Source: an uncultured Lentisphaerota bacterium (GTDB lineage Bacteria; Verrucomicrobiota; Kiritimatiellia; RFP12; UBA1067). From it: a stretch of 33,114 nucleotides of DNA. This document shows positions 1-8,265 of the stretch, piece after piece. The notes under the pieces were generated by a model. It saw only the letters and a list, made by a program, of their open reading frames with translations. It did not search any database and was not told the DNA's origin. A program made the translations under genes and the position numbers. The stretch spans positions 1 to 33,114 of the forward strand of contig ONRL01000013.1 of the NCBI GenBank assembly GCA_900320225.1, written 5' to 3'. Numbering within the stretch: the first letter of the stretch is position 1; every line of letters begins with the position of its first letter.

Positions 1-8
1 AGAGGAAC

Positions 9-14
9 TATAAT
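9..14 (+). promoter_or_regulatory. Possible upstream -10 box (TATAAT)
   Basis: A perfect TATAAT lies at the very edge of the window, so its -35 region cannot be seen. It could drive a second, longer transcript into the ribosomal operon, or belong to nothing. The only support is the hexamer. Confidence 0.3.
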
Positions 15-122
15 CCTTAATCGTACATTCTCCCTGACATTCCCCCTGCCTGCAAAGGTAAACGCTTTGGACGCTTGCGTTCACTCTTGCAAACGACAAC
101 TGAAATTTTGCAATTTTCCCCC

Positions 123-151
123 TTGTCTGCCCTTCGGTATTTTGATAAACT
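123..151 (+). promoter_or_regulatory. Probable sigma-70 promoter of the S10 operon
   Basis: TTGTCT (123-128), a 17-bp spacer and TAAACT (146-151) preceded by TGA form an extended -10 promoter. Transcription would start near 158. The stretch TAAACTATTCG recurs exactly at the tpiA promoter (23899 onward), which supports the -10 call. Confidence 0.6.
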
Positions 152-440
152 ATTCGGCCTAACCCCCAGAGGGTCGAAGAGTTCGAGATACGGTCCGGCA
201 GCCTCGCAAAGGCACTGGATGCGTCCGGCGAGAGGGACATCACGTGCCCGCAGTGCCGGGAAGGCGCCGCGGGCGCGTTCCATTTTCGGGCTTGCTCTCC
301 GAGGGTTGGACTGACCGGAAACTCAACTCCGAGACGGCCCCTGCGGGGACCGCGCAGGCAACGGCGCAAGGCCGCCCGGCGATGTCGGAGTCGTCGAAGG
401 GCAGGTACAAGGTAAAAAGCAAAACGAAAGAAGAACAGAG

Positions 441-749
441 ATGCAACAGCAGAGAGTACGCATCCGCCTGCAGGCATACGACCATCGTGTGCTGGACAAG
501 GCCGTCGGTGGAATCATCGACACGGCCCGCGGGACGGGTGCGCAGGTGGTGGGCCCGATCCCGCTGCCGACGCGCGTCGAGCGGTTCACGGTGAACCGTT
601 CGCCGAACGTCGATAAGAAGAGCATGGACCAGTTCGAGATGCGGACGCACAAGCGCCTGCTCGACATCGTCAACCCCACGGCGAAGACGATCGACGAACT
701 GAAGAAGCTGAACCTGCCTGCGGGCGTCGACATCACCATCAAGGTGTAA
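441..749 (+). CDS. rpsJ: 30S ribosomal protein S10
   Basis: This 102-residue protein matches S10 over its whole length: it opens [15 protein letters not shown] and carries the S10 core GPIPLPTR and the [21 protein letters not shown] region. S10 sits in the head of the small subunit; in bacteria generally it also acts as NusE, the NusB partner in antitermination, and nusB is found at 30027. It is the first gene of the ribosomal cluster and has a weak purine-rich ribosome site (AAAGAAGA) upstream of ATG 441. Confidence 0.97.
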   Translation: MQQQRVRIRLQAYDHRVLDKAVGGIIDTARGTGAQVVGPIPLPTRVERFTVNRSPNVDKKSMDQFEMRTHKRLLDIVNPTAKTIDELKKLNLPAGVDITIKV

Positions 750-759
750 GGAGGGCGCA

Positions 760-1431
760 ATGGAAGGTTTGATTGGCAAGAAGATCGGGATGACCCAGGT
801 GTTCACCGACGACGGGAAGCGCGTGTGCGTGACCGTGATCGAGGTGGGTCCCTGCCCGGTCGTCCAGGTGAAGACGCTTGAAAAGGACGGCTACGTGGCC
901 GCCCAGCTCGGCTTTGGCGAGCAGAAGGCGCACCGTCTCACGAAGGCCGTCGCGGGCCATCAGGAGAAGACGGGCGGCCTGAAGGACAAGAAGGTGCGGA
1001 TCCTCAAGGAATTCGCTCCGGACGCCGGCGAAGAGGTGAAGGTGGGCGACGTGCTCACGGTAGCCAACTTCGACGGCGTCAAGTTTGTCGACGTGACGGG
1101 CGTGACGAAGGGCCGCGGGTTCGCGGGCGTCCTCCGCCGTTACGGCTTCGCGGGCGGCAACATGACGCACGGCGGCCATTCGAAGCGCCGCACGGGCGGC
1201 CTTGCCGCGCGTGACCTCCCCGGCTGGATCGAGAAGGGCAAGAAGATGCCGGGCCACATGGGCGACGTGAACCGCACGGCGGTGAACCTCGAGGTTGTGC
1301 AGATCCGTCCCGACGACAACGTGATTCTCGTTAAAGGCTCGATCCCCGGCGCCCGCAACGGCACGGTGATCGTCCGCAAGTCCCTCAAGAACGCGGCCCT
1401 CGCGTTCAAGGCGAAGAAAGGGGCGAAGTAA
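760..1431 (+). CDS. rplC: 50S ribosomal protein L3
   Basis: This 223-residue protein begins MEGLIGKKIGMTQVF, the L3 signature, and contains the central loop region FAGVLRRYGF...THGGHSKRRTGG that reaches toward the peptidyl transferase centre. L3 binds early to 23S rRNA. A strong AAGGAGG (748-754), overlapping the S10 stop codon, sits 5 nt before ATG 760 and indicates coupled translation. Confidence 0.97.
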   Translation: MEGLIGKKIGMTQVFTDDGKRVCVTVIEVGPCPVVQVKTLEKDGYVAAQLGFGEQKAHRLTKAVAGHQEKTGGLKDKKVRILKEFAPDAGEEVKVGDVLTVANFDGVKFVDVTGVTKGRGFAGVLRRYGFAGGNMTHGGHSKRRTGGLAARDLPGWIEKGKKMPGHMGDVNRTAVNLEVVQIRPDDNVILVKGSIPGARNGTVIVRKSLKNAALAFKAKKGAK

Positions 1432-1434
1432 GAC

Positions 1435-2073
1435 ATGAGCACGATTAAGCAGTATACGTCCGCCGGCGAGGCCGGCGCCGACATCGAGGTCGACGAGGCC
1501 TCCCTCGTCCTGGACAAGGGCGCGCAGGCGCTCAAGGACGCGGTGGTGGCCATCCGCAACGCGATGCGCGCGGGCACGGCCTCCACGAAGGGCAAGGGCG
1601 AAGTCGCCGGCTCGAACAAGAAGCCCTGGAAGCAGAAGGGCACGGGCAACGCCCGCGCCGGCTTCCGCCAGAGCCCGGTGTGGCGCGGCGGCGGCGTGGC
1701 GCACGGCCCGAAGCCCCGCGACTTCGGCCTGAAGGTGAACAAGAAGGTGATGAAGCTCGCGCTTGCGCGCGCCGTCTCGGAGAAGATCCAGGCGGGCGAC
1801 GTGCTCGTGGTGAGCGAGTTCGCCTTCGAGGCGCCGAAGACGAAGCTGATGGCGGCGTTCCTCAAGAAGATCGGGGTCGACCGCAGCGCGCTCGTCGTGA
1901 CGGCGGAGATCAACGAGACGCTCGACCGCATGGTGCGCAACCTGCCGCGCGTCGATTCCGCGACCGCCCAGGAGATCAACCCGTACGCGGTGCTTCTGTT
2001 CCGGAAGATCGTGTGCGACAAGGCCGGCTACGACGCCCTCATGGCCCGTGTGGCCGGGAAGGAGAACAAGTAA
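1435..2073 (+). CDS. rplD: 50S ribosomal protein L4
   Basis: This 212-residue protein has the L4 layout: a globular body and a long basic loop (about residues 45-95, with KKPWKQKGTGNARAG) that lines the exit tunnel in known ribosomes. It starts 3 nt after the L3 stop. In Escherichia coli L4 also represses its own operon by binding the S10 leader. The structured leader at 158-440 might serve a similar role here, but no homology to that leader was seen. Confidence 0.97.
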   Translation: MSTIKQYTSAGEAGADIEVDEASLVLDKGAQALKDAVVAIRNAMRAGTASTKGKGEVAGSNKKPWKQKGTGNARAGFRQSPVWRGGGVAHGPKPRDFGLKVNKKVMKLALARAVSEKIQAGDVLVVSEFAFEAPKTKLMAAFLKKIGVDRSALVVTAEINETLDRMVRNLPRVDSATAQEINPYAVLLFRKIVCDKAGYDALMARVAGKENK

Positions 2074-2351
2074 TGGCCCGTGACATCATCAAGCGCCTGA
2101 TTCTCTCCGAGAAGAGCTCTCGGCTCGGCGCGCTCAACCAGTACTTCCTGGAAGTGGACAAGGAGGCGACGAAGCCCCAGATCCGCCAGGCGGTGGAGGC
2201 GCAGTTCGGCGTGCACGTCCTCGCGGTGCGCACGGTGAACGTCAAGGGCGGCCTCCGCACGGTGCGCGGCACGCGCCGCCAGTTGACGGAATCCACCTGG
2301 AAGCGCGCGATCGTCGAGGTCAAGCCCGGCGAGCGCATTGAAATCCTGTAA
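2073..2351 (+). CDS. rplW: 50S ribosomal protein L23
   Basis: This 92-residue protein begins MARDIIKRLILSEKSS and ends in the beta-rich KRAIVEVKPGERIEIL, both typical of L23. L23 lies at the tunnel exit and is a docking site for trigger factor and the signal recognition particle. The ATG shares one base with the L4 stop (TAATG), so translation is probably coupled, which fixes this start. Confidence 0.96.
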   Translation: MARDIIKRLILSEKSSRLGALNQYFLEVDKEATKPQIRQAVEAQFGVHVLAVRTVNVKGGLRTVRGTRRQLTESTWKRAIVEVKPGERIEIL

Positions 2352-2368
2352 GGAAGAGGAACCGGATT

Positions 2369-3193
2369 ATGGCACTTAAGACGTTCAAGCCTCGTTCGCA
2401 GGGGATGCGCTTCCGCGTGGCCTCCACGTTCGAGGAGATCACCGAGAAGAGGCCGGTGAAGAGCCTCACGCGGGCCAAGCGGAAGACCGCCGGCCGCAAC
2501 AACCAGGGCCGCATCACGACGCGCCACCACGGCGGCGGCGCGAAGCAGCGCTACCGCATCGTGGACTTCCGCCGCGCCAAGGACGGCGTGGAGGCGGAGG
2601 TCAAGGCGATCGCGTACGACCCCAACCGCAGCGCGAACCTCGCGCTCCTCGAGTACGCCGACGGCGTGAAGACGTACATCCTCGCGCCGGAGGGCCTCAA
2701 GGTGGGCATGAAGGTGATGAGCGGTCCGAAGGCCGAGGCGACGGTGGGCAACTGCCTTCCGCTCGGCCAGATCCCGCTCGGCCTGTTCGTGCACGCGGTG
2801 GAGCTCGTGGCCGGCCAGGGCGCGAAGCTCGCCCGCTCGGCGGGCACCGAGGCGCAGGTCATGGCGCGCGACAAGGACACCGTGACGCTCAAGCTCGCCT
2901 CCGGCGAAGTGCGCATCTTCAGCGCGAAGTGCAAGGCCACGATCGGCGCGGTGGGCAACAAGGACTGGGGTTCCATCAAGCTCGGCAAGGCCGGCCGCAA
3001 GCGCCACATGGGCATCCGCCCGACGGTGCGCGGCGTCGCGATGAACCCGGTCGACCACCCGATGGGCGGCGGCGAAGGCCGTACGTCCGGCGGCACGAAC
3101 CCGTGCTCGCCGTGGGGCCAGCTCGCGAAGGGCGGCAAGACGCGCAAGCCCGGCAAGTCTTCGAACAAAGTCATCGTCAAGCGGAGAAAGTAA
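2369..3193 (+). CDS. rplB: 50S ribosomal protein L2
   Basis: This is a full-length L2 of 274 residues, the most conserved protein near the peptidyl transferase centre. It has the RNA-binding core (NNQGRITTRHHGGGAK at about residue 45) and the C-terminal GVAMNPVDHPMGGGEGR segment with the conserved histidine. The basic tail ends VIVKRRK. It is co-directional, with a 17-nt gap after L23. Confidence 0.98.
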   Translation: MALKTFKPRSQGMRFRVASTFEEITEKRPVKSLTRAKRKTAGRNNQGRITTRHHGGGAKQRYRIVDFRRAKDGVEAEVKAIAYDPNRSANLALLEYADGVKTYILAPEGLKVGMKVMSGPKAEATVGNCLPLGQIPLGLFVHAVELVAGQGAKLARSAGTEAQVMARDKDTVTLKLASGEVRIFSAKCKATIGAVGNKDWGSIKLGKAGRKRHMGIRPTVRGVAMNPVDHPMGGGEGRTSGGTNPCSPWGQLAKGGKTRKPGKSSNKVIVKRRK

Positions 3194-3196
3194 CAC

Positions 3197-3478
3197 ATGT
3201 CGCGTTCACTCAAGAAGGGGCCGTACGTGGAGGAATCCCTCCTCCGGAAGGTCCAGAAGATGACGGCCGCCGGCAAGAAGCAGCCGATCAAGACGTGGAG
3301 CCGCCGCTCGATGGTGCTCCCCGATTTCGTGGGATTGACGTTCGCCATCCACAACGGCAAGGTCCATCTCCCGATCAAGATCACGGAAAACATGGTCGGG
3401 CACCGGCTCGGCGAGTTCGCGCCCACGCGCACGTTCAAGTCGCACGGCGCACACGTCGACAAGGCCGACAAGAAGTAA
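3197..3478 (+). CDS. rpsS: 30S ribosomal protein S19
   Basis: This 93-residue protein opens [18 protein letters not shown] and carries [13 protein letters not shown], both diagnostic of S19. S19 forms a complex with S13 in the 30S head near the A site. S13 is not in this window, because the usual downstream alpha-operon genes are missing. The gene starts 3 nt after the L2 stop. Confidence 0.97.
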   Translation: MSRSLKKGPYVEESLLRKVQKMTAAGKKQPIKTWSRRSMVLPDFVGLTFAIHNGKVHLPIKITENMVGHRLGEFAPTRTFKSHGAHVDKADKK

Positions 3479-3488
3479 GGACTGAGTC

Positions 3489-3833
3489 ATGGAAGTGATA
3501 GCACTTACGCGAAACGCCCGCATGTCGGCGGCCAAGGGCCGTCCGCTTGCGCGTGAATGCCAGGGCCTGCCGGTCGCGGCCGCCCTGAAGGTCGTGGAGT
3601 TCTCGCCGAAGAAGGCGGCGACGATCCTGAAGAAGACGCTGTTGAGCGCGGTCGCGAACGCGAAGAACAACAACGGCCTGGACGCCGACGCGCTCACGGT
3701 CAAGCTCTGCGTGTTCGACGAGTCCGTGCGCATCCGCCGCTTCTGGCCGACCGCGCGCGGCTCGGCCCATCCGATCGCGCACCGCCTCTGCCACTGCAAG
3801 GTCGTCCTGACGGACGGCAAGGAGAGCAAGTAA
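3489..3833 (+). CDS. rplV: 50S ribosomal protein L22
   Basis: This 114-residue protein has the L22 core ([41 protein letters not shown]) and the extended hairpin region [13 protein letters not shown] that lines the exit tunnel, where macrolide-resistance changes are known in other bacteria. It lies 10 nt after S19. No truncation is seen. Confidence 0.96.
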   Translation: MEVIALTRNARMSAAKGRPLARECQGLPVAAALKVVEFSPKKAATILKKTLLSAVANAKNNNGLDADALTVKLCVFDESVRIRRFWPTARGSAHPIAHRLCHCKVVLTDGKESK

Positions 3834-3834
3834 T

Positions 3835-4536
3835 ATGGGACAGAAAGTCAATCCCACCGGGTTTCGCCTGCCCGTCAACCGCGCCTGGCGCAGCCGCTGG
3901 TTCGCGCCGAAAAAGGCGTTCGCCGACTTCCTGGTCGAGGACCAGAAGATCCGCGCCTTCGTGAAGAAGCGCTTCGTGGAGGCCGCCCTCTCGAAGGTGC
4001 TCATCGAGCGCTACGCCAACCGCGTGCGCGTGAGCCTCTTCAGCGCGCGCCCCGGCGTGATCATCGGCAAGAAGGGCCAGGACGTGGACCTCGTCCGCAC
4101 CGAGCTCGAGAAGCTGACCAAGAAGGAGGTCTACCTCGAGATCAAGGAGGTGCGCGACGCGGACGCGGACGCGCAGCTCGTGGCCGAGTCCATCGCCCAG
4201 CAGCTTGAGCGCCGCATCGCGCTGAAGCGCGCGATGAAGCGGGCGCAGAAGCTCGCCATCGACATGGGCGTGGACGGCATCAAGATCCACGCCTCGGGCC
4301 GCATCAACGGCGCGGAAATCGCGCGCGTCGAGTGGGGCCGCGAGGGCAAGGTCCCGCTGCACACGCTGCGGGCGAACATCGACTACGGGTTTTCGGAGGC
4401 CAACACCACCGCCGGCAAGATCGGCGTGAAGGTGTGGATCTGCAAGCCCGAGAATTTCCAGCCGAGCCGCCGTCCGGAGGGCCGCCGCGAGCGCGGCGAC
4501 CGGGGCGAGCGCGGCGAGCGCAAGGAGCGGAGGTAA
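3835..4536 (+). CDS. rpsC: 30S ribosomal protein S3
   Basis: This 233-residue protein begins [18 protein letters not shown] and contains the KH domain loop ([13 protein letters not shown], about residues 73-86) and the S3 C-terminal domain. S3 helps form the mRNA entry channel. The last 25 or so residues are an Arg/Glu/Gly-rich tail ([18 protein letters not shown]) that looks disordered; such tails vary between lineages. The start is 1 nt after the L22 stop. Confidence 0.97.
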   Translation: MGQKVNPTGFRLPVNRAWRSRWFAPKKAFADFLVEDQKIRAFVKKRFVEAALSKVLIERYANRVRVSLFSARPGVIIGKKGQDVDLVRTELEKLTKKEVYLEIKEVRDADADAQLVAESIAQQLERRIALKRAMKRAQKLAIDMGVDGIKIHASGRINGAEIARVEWGREGKVPLHTLRANIDYGFSEANTTAGKIGVKVWICKPENFQPSRRPEGRRERGDRGERGERKERR

Positions 4537-4539
4537 GCC

Positions 4540-4962
4540 ATGCCGTTGATGCCCAAGAGGGTCAAGTACCGTAAACAGTCCAAGGGGAACCGCGGCGGAT
4601 GGGCCACCTCGGGCGCCGAACTCGCATACGGCGAGTTCGGGCTCAAGGCGACCACGCGCGGGTTCCTCACGGCCACGCAGATCGAAGCCTGCCGCGTCGC
4701 GATCAACCGCGAGATGAAGCGCAAGGGCAAGCTCTGGATCCGCATGTTCCCCGACAAGCCGGTCACGCGCAAGCCGATCGAGGTGCGCATGGGCGGGGGC
4801 AAGGGCAACCCGGAGTTCTGGGTGGCCGTCGTGCTCCCCGGCAAGGTGCTGTTCGAGATCGGCGGCGTTTCCGAGGAGGTGGCGCGCGAGTGCCTCCGCC
4901 TCGCCGCCACGAAGATCGGCATCCACACGAAGTTCATCACGCGTGCAGGAGTGAAGATCTGA
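4540..4962 (+). CDS. rplP: 50S ribosomal protein L16
   Basis: This 140-residue protein opens [17 protein letters not shown] and has the conserved RIFPDKPVT-like stretch ([12 protein letters not shown]) and the [14 protein letters not shown] motif of L16. L16 contacts the A-site tRNA elbow. It follows S3 by 3 nt and its stop overlaps the L29 start by one base. Confidence 0.97.
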   Translation: MPLMPKRVKYRKQSKGNRGGWATSGAELAYGEFGLKATTRGFLTATQIEACRVAINREMKRKGKLWIRMFPDKPVTRKPIEVRMGGGKGNPEFWVAVVLPGKVLFEIGGVSEEVARECLRLAATKIGIHTKFITRAGVKI

Positions 4963-5162
4963 TGAAGACGAACGAACTGAAGGAACTCGGCGCGGACGAG
5001 CTCGAGGCGAAGATCAAGGAGATCCGCAAGGAGCTCTTCGAGCTGAAGCTCAAGCAGGCGTCGAAGGTTGACGTAGAAAAGCCGGTCCGGATGCGTCAGC
5101 TGCGCCGCGAAATCGCGCGCATGCTGACGGTCCAGGCCGCCGCGAAGAAGGAGGTCCAGTAA
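4962..5162 (+). CDS. rpmC: 50S ribosomal protein L29
   Basis: This 66-residue, mostly helical protein begins [18 protein letters not shown] and has the L29 core [15 protein letters not shown] plus [13 protein letters not shown]. The start is the ATG that overlaps the L16 stop (TGATG). L29 sits by the tunnel exit next to L23. It ends one base before S17. Confidence 0.95.
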   Translation: MKTNELKELGADELEAKIKEIRKELFELKLKQASKVDVEKPVRMRQLRREIARMLTVQAAAKKEVQ

Positions 5163-5163
5163 C

Positions 5164-5424
5164 ATGGCGAATGAAGAGAAGCGCGGCGCACGCAAGGTGC
5201 GCAAGGGGACGGTCGTCTCGAAGATGGGCGCGAAGAGCGTCGTCGTCCAGGTGACCTACCGCGAGCGCCATCCCGTCTACGGGAAGGTTGTCGTGCGCTC
5301 GAAGAAGTACCACGCCCACGACGAGGCCGACACCGCGAAGGTCGGCGACGCCGTGACGATCATGGAGACGCGCCCCTTGAGCGCGACCAAGCGGTGGCGC
5401 ATCGTGGCGCCGGAGGCGAAGTGA
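5164..5424 (+). CDS. rpsQ: 30S ribosomal protein S17
   Basis: This 86-residue protein has the OB-fold S17 pattern: [29 protein letters not shown] followed by KKYHAHDE and the [14 protein letters not shown] ending. S17 binds 16S rRNA early in 30S assembly. It is tightly packed between L29 and L14. Confidence 0.96.
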   Translation: MANEEKRGARKVRKGTVVSKMGAKSVVVQVTYRERHPVYGKVVVRSKKYHAHDEADTAKVGDAVTIMETRPLSATKRWRIVAPEAK

Positions 5425-5425
5425 C

Positions 5426-5791
5426 ATGATTCAGGAACTGACAAACCTCGTCGTTGCGGACAACACGGGCGCCAAGCGCGCGATGTGCTTCCGCATTCTC
5501 AAGCAGCGCAAGGAGTACGCGCATCTCGGCGACGTGATCCGCGTGGCCATCAAGGAGGCGAGCCCCACGGGCACCATCCGCAAGGGCCAGGTGGCGACGG
5601 CGGTGATCATCCGCACGGGCCAGCCGATCGTCCGCGAGGACGGCCAGCGGGTGCACTTCGACCAGAACGCCTGCGTTCTCGTCGACTCCAAGCTCAACCC
5701 GATCGGATCCCGCGTGTTCGGGCCCGTCCCGCGCGAGCTGCGCGAGAAGAACTACATGAAAATCCTGTCCATGGCCCCGGAAGTGGTCTAA
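5426..5791 (+). CDS. rplN: 50S ribosomal protein L14
   Basis: This 121-residue protein begins MIQELTNLVVADNTGAKRAMC and ends FGPVPRELREKNYMKILSMAPEVV, the typical L14 ends. L14 forms an intersubunit bridge and is the usual binding site of the silencing factor RsfS. The start is 1 nt after the S17 stop. Confidence 0.97.
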   Translation: MIQELTNLVVADNTGAKRAMCFRILKQRKEYAHLGDVIRVAIKEASPTGTIRKGQVATAVIIRTGQPIVREDGQRVHFDQNACVLVDSKLNPIGSRVFGPVPRELREKNYMKILSMAPEVV

Positions 5792-5803
5792 GAGGAGCGC
5801 ATC

Positions 5804-6115
5804 ATGAGTATCGCACGTATTCGCAAGAACGACACCGTGATCGTGACTCACGGAAACGACGCCGGGCGCACCGGAGTCGTCCAGAAGGTGGACGCGAAGA
5901 AGGGCACGGCGATCGTGTCCGGCATCAACGTCCACAAGAAAGCCGTCCGCCGCACCGAGCGCACGCAGGGCGGGCTCGTGGACCGCGAGTTCCCGATCGC
6001 CCTCTGCAAGCTGATGCCCTACGATCCGGACGCGAAGAAGGGCTCCCGCGTGTCTGCCGCCGAGAAGGACGGCAAGAAGGCGCGCAAGCTCAAGGCCTCC
6101 GGGAAGATCATCTGA
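5804..6115 (+). CDS. rplX: 50S ribosomal protein L24
   Basis: This 103-residue protein has the KOW motif (KNDTVIVTHGNDAGRTGVVQKVD, residues about 7-29) and the INVHKKAVRRTERTQGG segment of L24, an assembly initiator of the large subunit. A GAGGAG-like ribosome site lies in the 12-nt gap after L14. Confidence 0.95.
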   Translation: MSIARIRKNDTVIVTHGNDAGRTGVVQKVDAKKGTAIVSGINVHKKAVRRTERTQGGLVDREFPIALCKLMPYDPDAKKGSRVSAAEKDGKKARKLKASGKII

Positions 6116-6125
6116 GGAACTCGTC

Positions 6126-6662
6126 ATGGCTAAGCTGAAAGAAGAATATCGGAACCGCATCATCGGCGAGCTCGAGCAGAAGCTCGGCACGACGAACCGG
6201 ATGCTCGTCCCGCGTCTCCAGAAGATCGTCGTCAACATGGGCTTCGGCATCGTCTCGAAGGACGAGCAGAAGGGCATCGTGGACGACCTCACGGCGATCA
6301 CGGGCCAGCGTCCCCTCCTCTGCAAGGCGAAGAAGTCCATCTCGAACTTCAAGCTGCGCGAGGGCATGGTCATCGGCGCGAAGGTCACCCTCCGCGGCGA
6401 CCGCATGTGGGACTTCGCCGAACGCCTCATCAACGCGGCGCTGCCGCGCATCCGCGACTTCCGCGGCGTGCCGAACCGCGGCTTCGACGGCCGCGGCAAC
6501 TACACGCTCGGCCTCAAGGAGCACGCGATCTTCCCGGAACTCGTGGAGGCGACGGGCCCCAATTGCGGCATGGACGTGACGTTCGTGACCAGTTCGAAGG
6601 ACAACAAGGCCGCCAAGGAGCTGCTGATTGCGCTCGGCATGCCGTTTGCGGGGAGGAACTAA
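6126..6662 (+). CDS. rplE: 50S ribosomal protein L5
   Basis: This 178-residue protein contains the L5 signatures VPRLQKIVVNMGFG, ITGQRPLLCKAKKSISNFKLREGMVIGAKVTLRG and RDFRGV. L5 binds 5S rRNA and contacts P-site tRNA. It matches the family in length and ends 3 nt before S14. Confidence 0.97.
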   Translation: MAKLKEEYRNRIIGELEQKLGTTNRMLVPRLQKIVVNMGFGIVSKDEQKGIVDDLTAITGQRPLLCKAKKSISNFKLREGMVIGAKVTLRGDRMWDFAERLINAALPRIRDFRGVPNRGFDGRGNYTLGLKEHAIFPELVEATGPNCGMDVTFVTSSKDNKAAKELLIALGMPFAGRN

Positions 6663-6665
6663 TTC

Positions 6666-6905
6666 ATGGCAAAGAAATGTCTCATGGAGAAGACCGTGCG
6701 TCTGCGCGCGGCGAAGGCAAAGGACGCGAAGCGCGTCGCCGAGGGCAAGAAGCCCCTCACGAAGGCGAACGTCCGCGCGTACAACCGCTGCCGCGTCTGC
6801 GGCCGCCGCCACGCGTACATGCGGAAGTTCGGCGTGTGCCGTCTCTGCTTCCGCGAACTCGCGGTGAACGGCCTCATCCCCGGCGTCACCAAGGCCTCGT
6901 GGTAA
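6666..6905 (+). CDS. rpsN: 30S ribosomal protein S14, zinc-binding type with N-terminal insertion
   Basis: This 79-residue S14 has the zinc-ribbon cysteines CRVC (about residues 42-45) and CRLC (58-61), followed by [18 protein letters not shown], which ends like the short C+ form. The usual C+ form is about 61 residues. Here about 18 extra residues (roughly 10-30, [20 protein letters not shown]) lie before the zinc ribbon, so the protein is intermediate between the short zinc form and the long zinc-free form. The start is supported by its position right after L5. Confidence 0.95.
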   Translation: MAKKCLMEKTVRLRAAKAKDAKRVAEGKKPLTKANVRAYNRCRVCGRRHAYMRKFGVCRLCFRELAVNGLIPGVTKASW

Positions 6906-6925
6906 ACTCGGAAAGGAACTGAAAA

Positions 6926-7318
6926 ATGACGATTGATCCCATTTCCGACATGCTGGTCACGATCCGCAACGGCCTCAAGGCCCGTCTTGTGCAGGTCTCG
7001 ACCCCCGCATCCAACATCAAGTCCGAAATCGCGAAGGTGATGAAGGCGTCCGGCTACATCCAGGACGCGTTCACGACCTCCGACTTCCCGAAGAAGCTCG
7101 TCATCACGCTCAAGTACTCGGACCGCGCCGAACCCGCGATCCGCGGCCTTGCGCGCCAGTCGAAGCCCGGCCTGCGCAAGTTCGTGGGCTGCGCCGAGAT
7201 CCCGTCCGTCCTCGACGGCATGGGCCTCGCCGTGCTCTCCACGTCGAAGGGCGTGATGAGCGGCTTCGAGGCGAAGAAGCAGAAGGTCGGCGGCGAACTC
7301 ATCTGCACCGTTTGGTAA
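6926..7318 (+). CDS. rpsH: 30S ribosomal protein S8
   Basis: This 130-residue protein opens MTIDPISDMLVTIRNGLKA and ends VLSTSKGVMSGFEAKKQKVGGELICTVW, the S8 pattern. S8 binds the central domain of 16S rRNA, and in E. coli it represses the spc operon by binding mRNA near L5. A GGAAAGGAA ribosome site lies in the 20-nt gap before ATG 6926. Confidence 0.97.
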   Translation: MTIDPISDMLVTIRNGLKARLVQVSTPASNIKSEIAKVMKASGYIQDAFTTSDFPKKLVITLKYSDRAEPAIRGLARQSKPGLRKFVGCAEIPSVLDGMGLAVLSTSKGVMSGFEAKKQKVGGELICTVW

Positions 7319-7331
7319 GGAGTCCAGAACA

Positions 7332-7865
7332 ATGTCTCGTATCGGTAAAGAACCCGTGGCCCTCCCCGCCGGCGTCACCGCCAAGGTGGAAGGCCAGAAG
7401 GTCACAGTGAAGGGCAAGCTCGGCGAGCTCGCCTACGTCATGCACGACGGCATCACGGCCAAGGTCGAGGATGGCAAGGTCGTGGTCGAACGCAAGGACG
7501 ACACGATCAAGAACTTCCACGGCCTCGCCCGCGCGCTGATCCACAACAACGTGGTGGGCGTGTCCGAGGGCTACAAGAAGCAGCTCGTGATCGAGGGCAC
7601 CGGCTTCAAGGCCGCGCTCCAGGGCAAGCAGCTCGCGCTGTCGCTCGGCTTCGCCTCCCCGAAGATCTTCGACATCCCGGACGGCCTCACGGTCACCGTC
7701 GAGAACGACGGCCTGCAGGTCACGCTCACCGGGATCGACAAGGAGGTCGTGGGCGAATCCGCCGCGCGCATCCGCAGCTTCTATCCCGCCGAACCCTACA
7801 AGGGCAAGGGCATCAAGTACCTCGGCGAACACATCCGCCGTAAACAGGGCAAGAAGGTGGCCTAA
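7332..7865 (+). CDS. rplF: 50S ribosomal protein L6
   Basis: This 177-residue protein has the two-repeat L6 layout: MSRIGKEPVALPAGV at the start, GYKKQLVIEGTGFKA in the middle and AARIRSFYPAEPYKGKGIKYLGEHIRRKQGKK at the end. L6 lies at the base of the L7/L12 stalk. It follows S8 by 13 nt. Confidence 0.97.
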   Translation: MSRIGKEPVALPAGVTAKVEGQKVTVKGKLGELAYVMHDGITAKVEDGKVVVERKDDTIKNFHGLARALIHNNVVGVSEGYKKQLVIEGTGFKAALQGKQLALSLGFASPKIFDIPDGLTVTVENDGLQVTLTGIDKEVVGESAARIRSFYPAEPYKGKGIKYLGEHIRRKQGKKVA

Positions 7866-7896
7866 CCCAAGGGCTGCCTGAATCGGAGAAATCGAA

Positions 7897-8265
7897 ATGA
7901 GTTTCAACCGTAAAGACCAGCGCGCGAAGCGCCACCTGCGCCTCCGCCAGCGCGTGATCGGCTCCGTGGAGCGTCCGCGCATGTCGATCTGCGTCACGAA
8001 CAAGCACATGTACGTGCAGTTCATCGACGACGCGGCCGGCAACACCCTCGCCCAGGCCTCCTCGCTGAAGGAGTCCAAGGCGAACCTCGAAGTCGCCAAG
8101 AAGCTCGGCGCCGCCGCGGCGGAGGCCGCGAAGGCGAAGGGCATCACGCGCGTCGTCGTCGACCGCGGCGGATTCAAGTTCACGGGCCGCGTGGCGGCCA
8201 TCGTCGCGAGCGCCGTCGAGAACGGCCTCTCGATCAGCGACAAACCTGCCAAGGAGGCTGAATAA
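7897..8265 (+). CDS. rplR: 50S ribosomal protein L18
   Basis: This 122-residue protein has the L18 core: KRHLRLRQRVIGSVERPRMSI, then NKHMYVQFIDDAAGNTLAQASS, and ends in the VDRGGFKFTGRVAAIVASAVENGL motif. L18 binds 5S rRNA with L5. The 31-nt gap after L6 contains a GGAGAAA ribosome site. Its stop overlaps the S5 start. Confidence 0.96.
   Translation: MSFNRKDQRAKRHLRLRQRVIGSVERPRMSICVTNKHMYVQFIDDAAGNTLAQASSLKESKANLEVAKKLGAAAAEAAKAKGITRVVVDRGGFKFTGRVAAIVASAVENGLSISDKPAKEAE

Larger units (their letters stand above)
1..440 (+). promoter_or_regulatory. Non-coding upstream and leader region of the ribosomal operon
   Basis: I see no convincing gene here; open frames on both strands lack family resemblance and good start sites. 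The region is more AT-rich up to about 155 and GC-rich afterwards. It holds two promoter candidates (9-14 and 123-151) and then a leader of about 280 nt before the S10 start. Possible leader stems are GGCACTG (211-217) with CAGTGCC (251-257), GTCC/GGAC inside that pair, and CCTGCG (340-345) with CGCAGG (353-358). The genes that often precede S10 (fusA, tuf) are not visible. Confidence 0.6.

Noticed and set aside
75-314. Small open frames in the upstream region as genes
   Set aside because: They overlap the promoter and leader, lack ribosome sites and encode Arg/Ser/Pro-rich sequence without family resemblance.
739-1704. Long open frames antisense to the ribosomal genes
   Set aside because: GC-rich coding DNA produces long antisense frames. 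Their translations are low-complexity His/Arg/Leu/Ala-rich and match no family.
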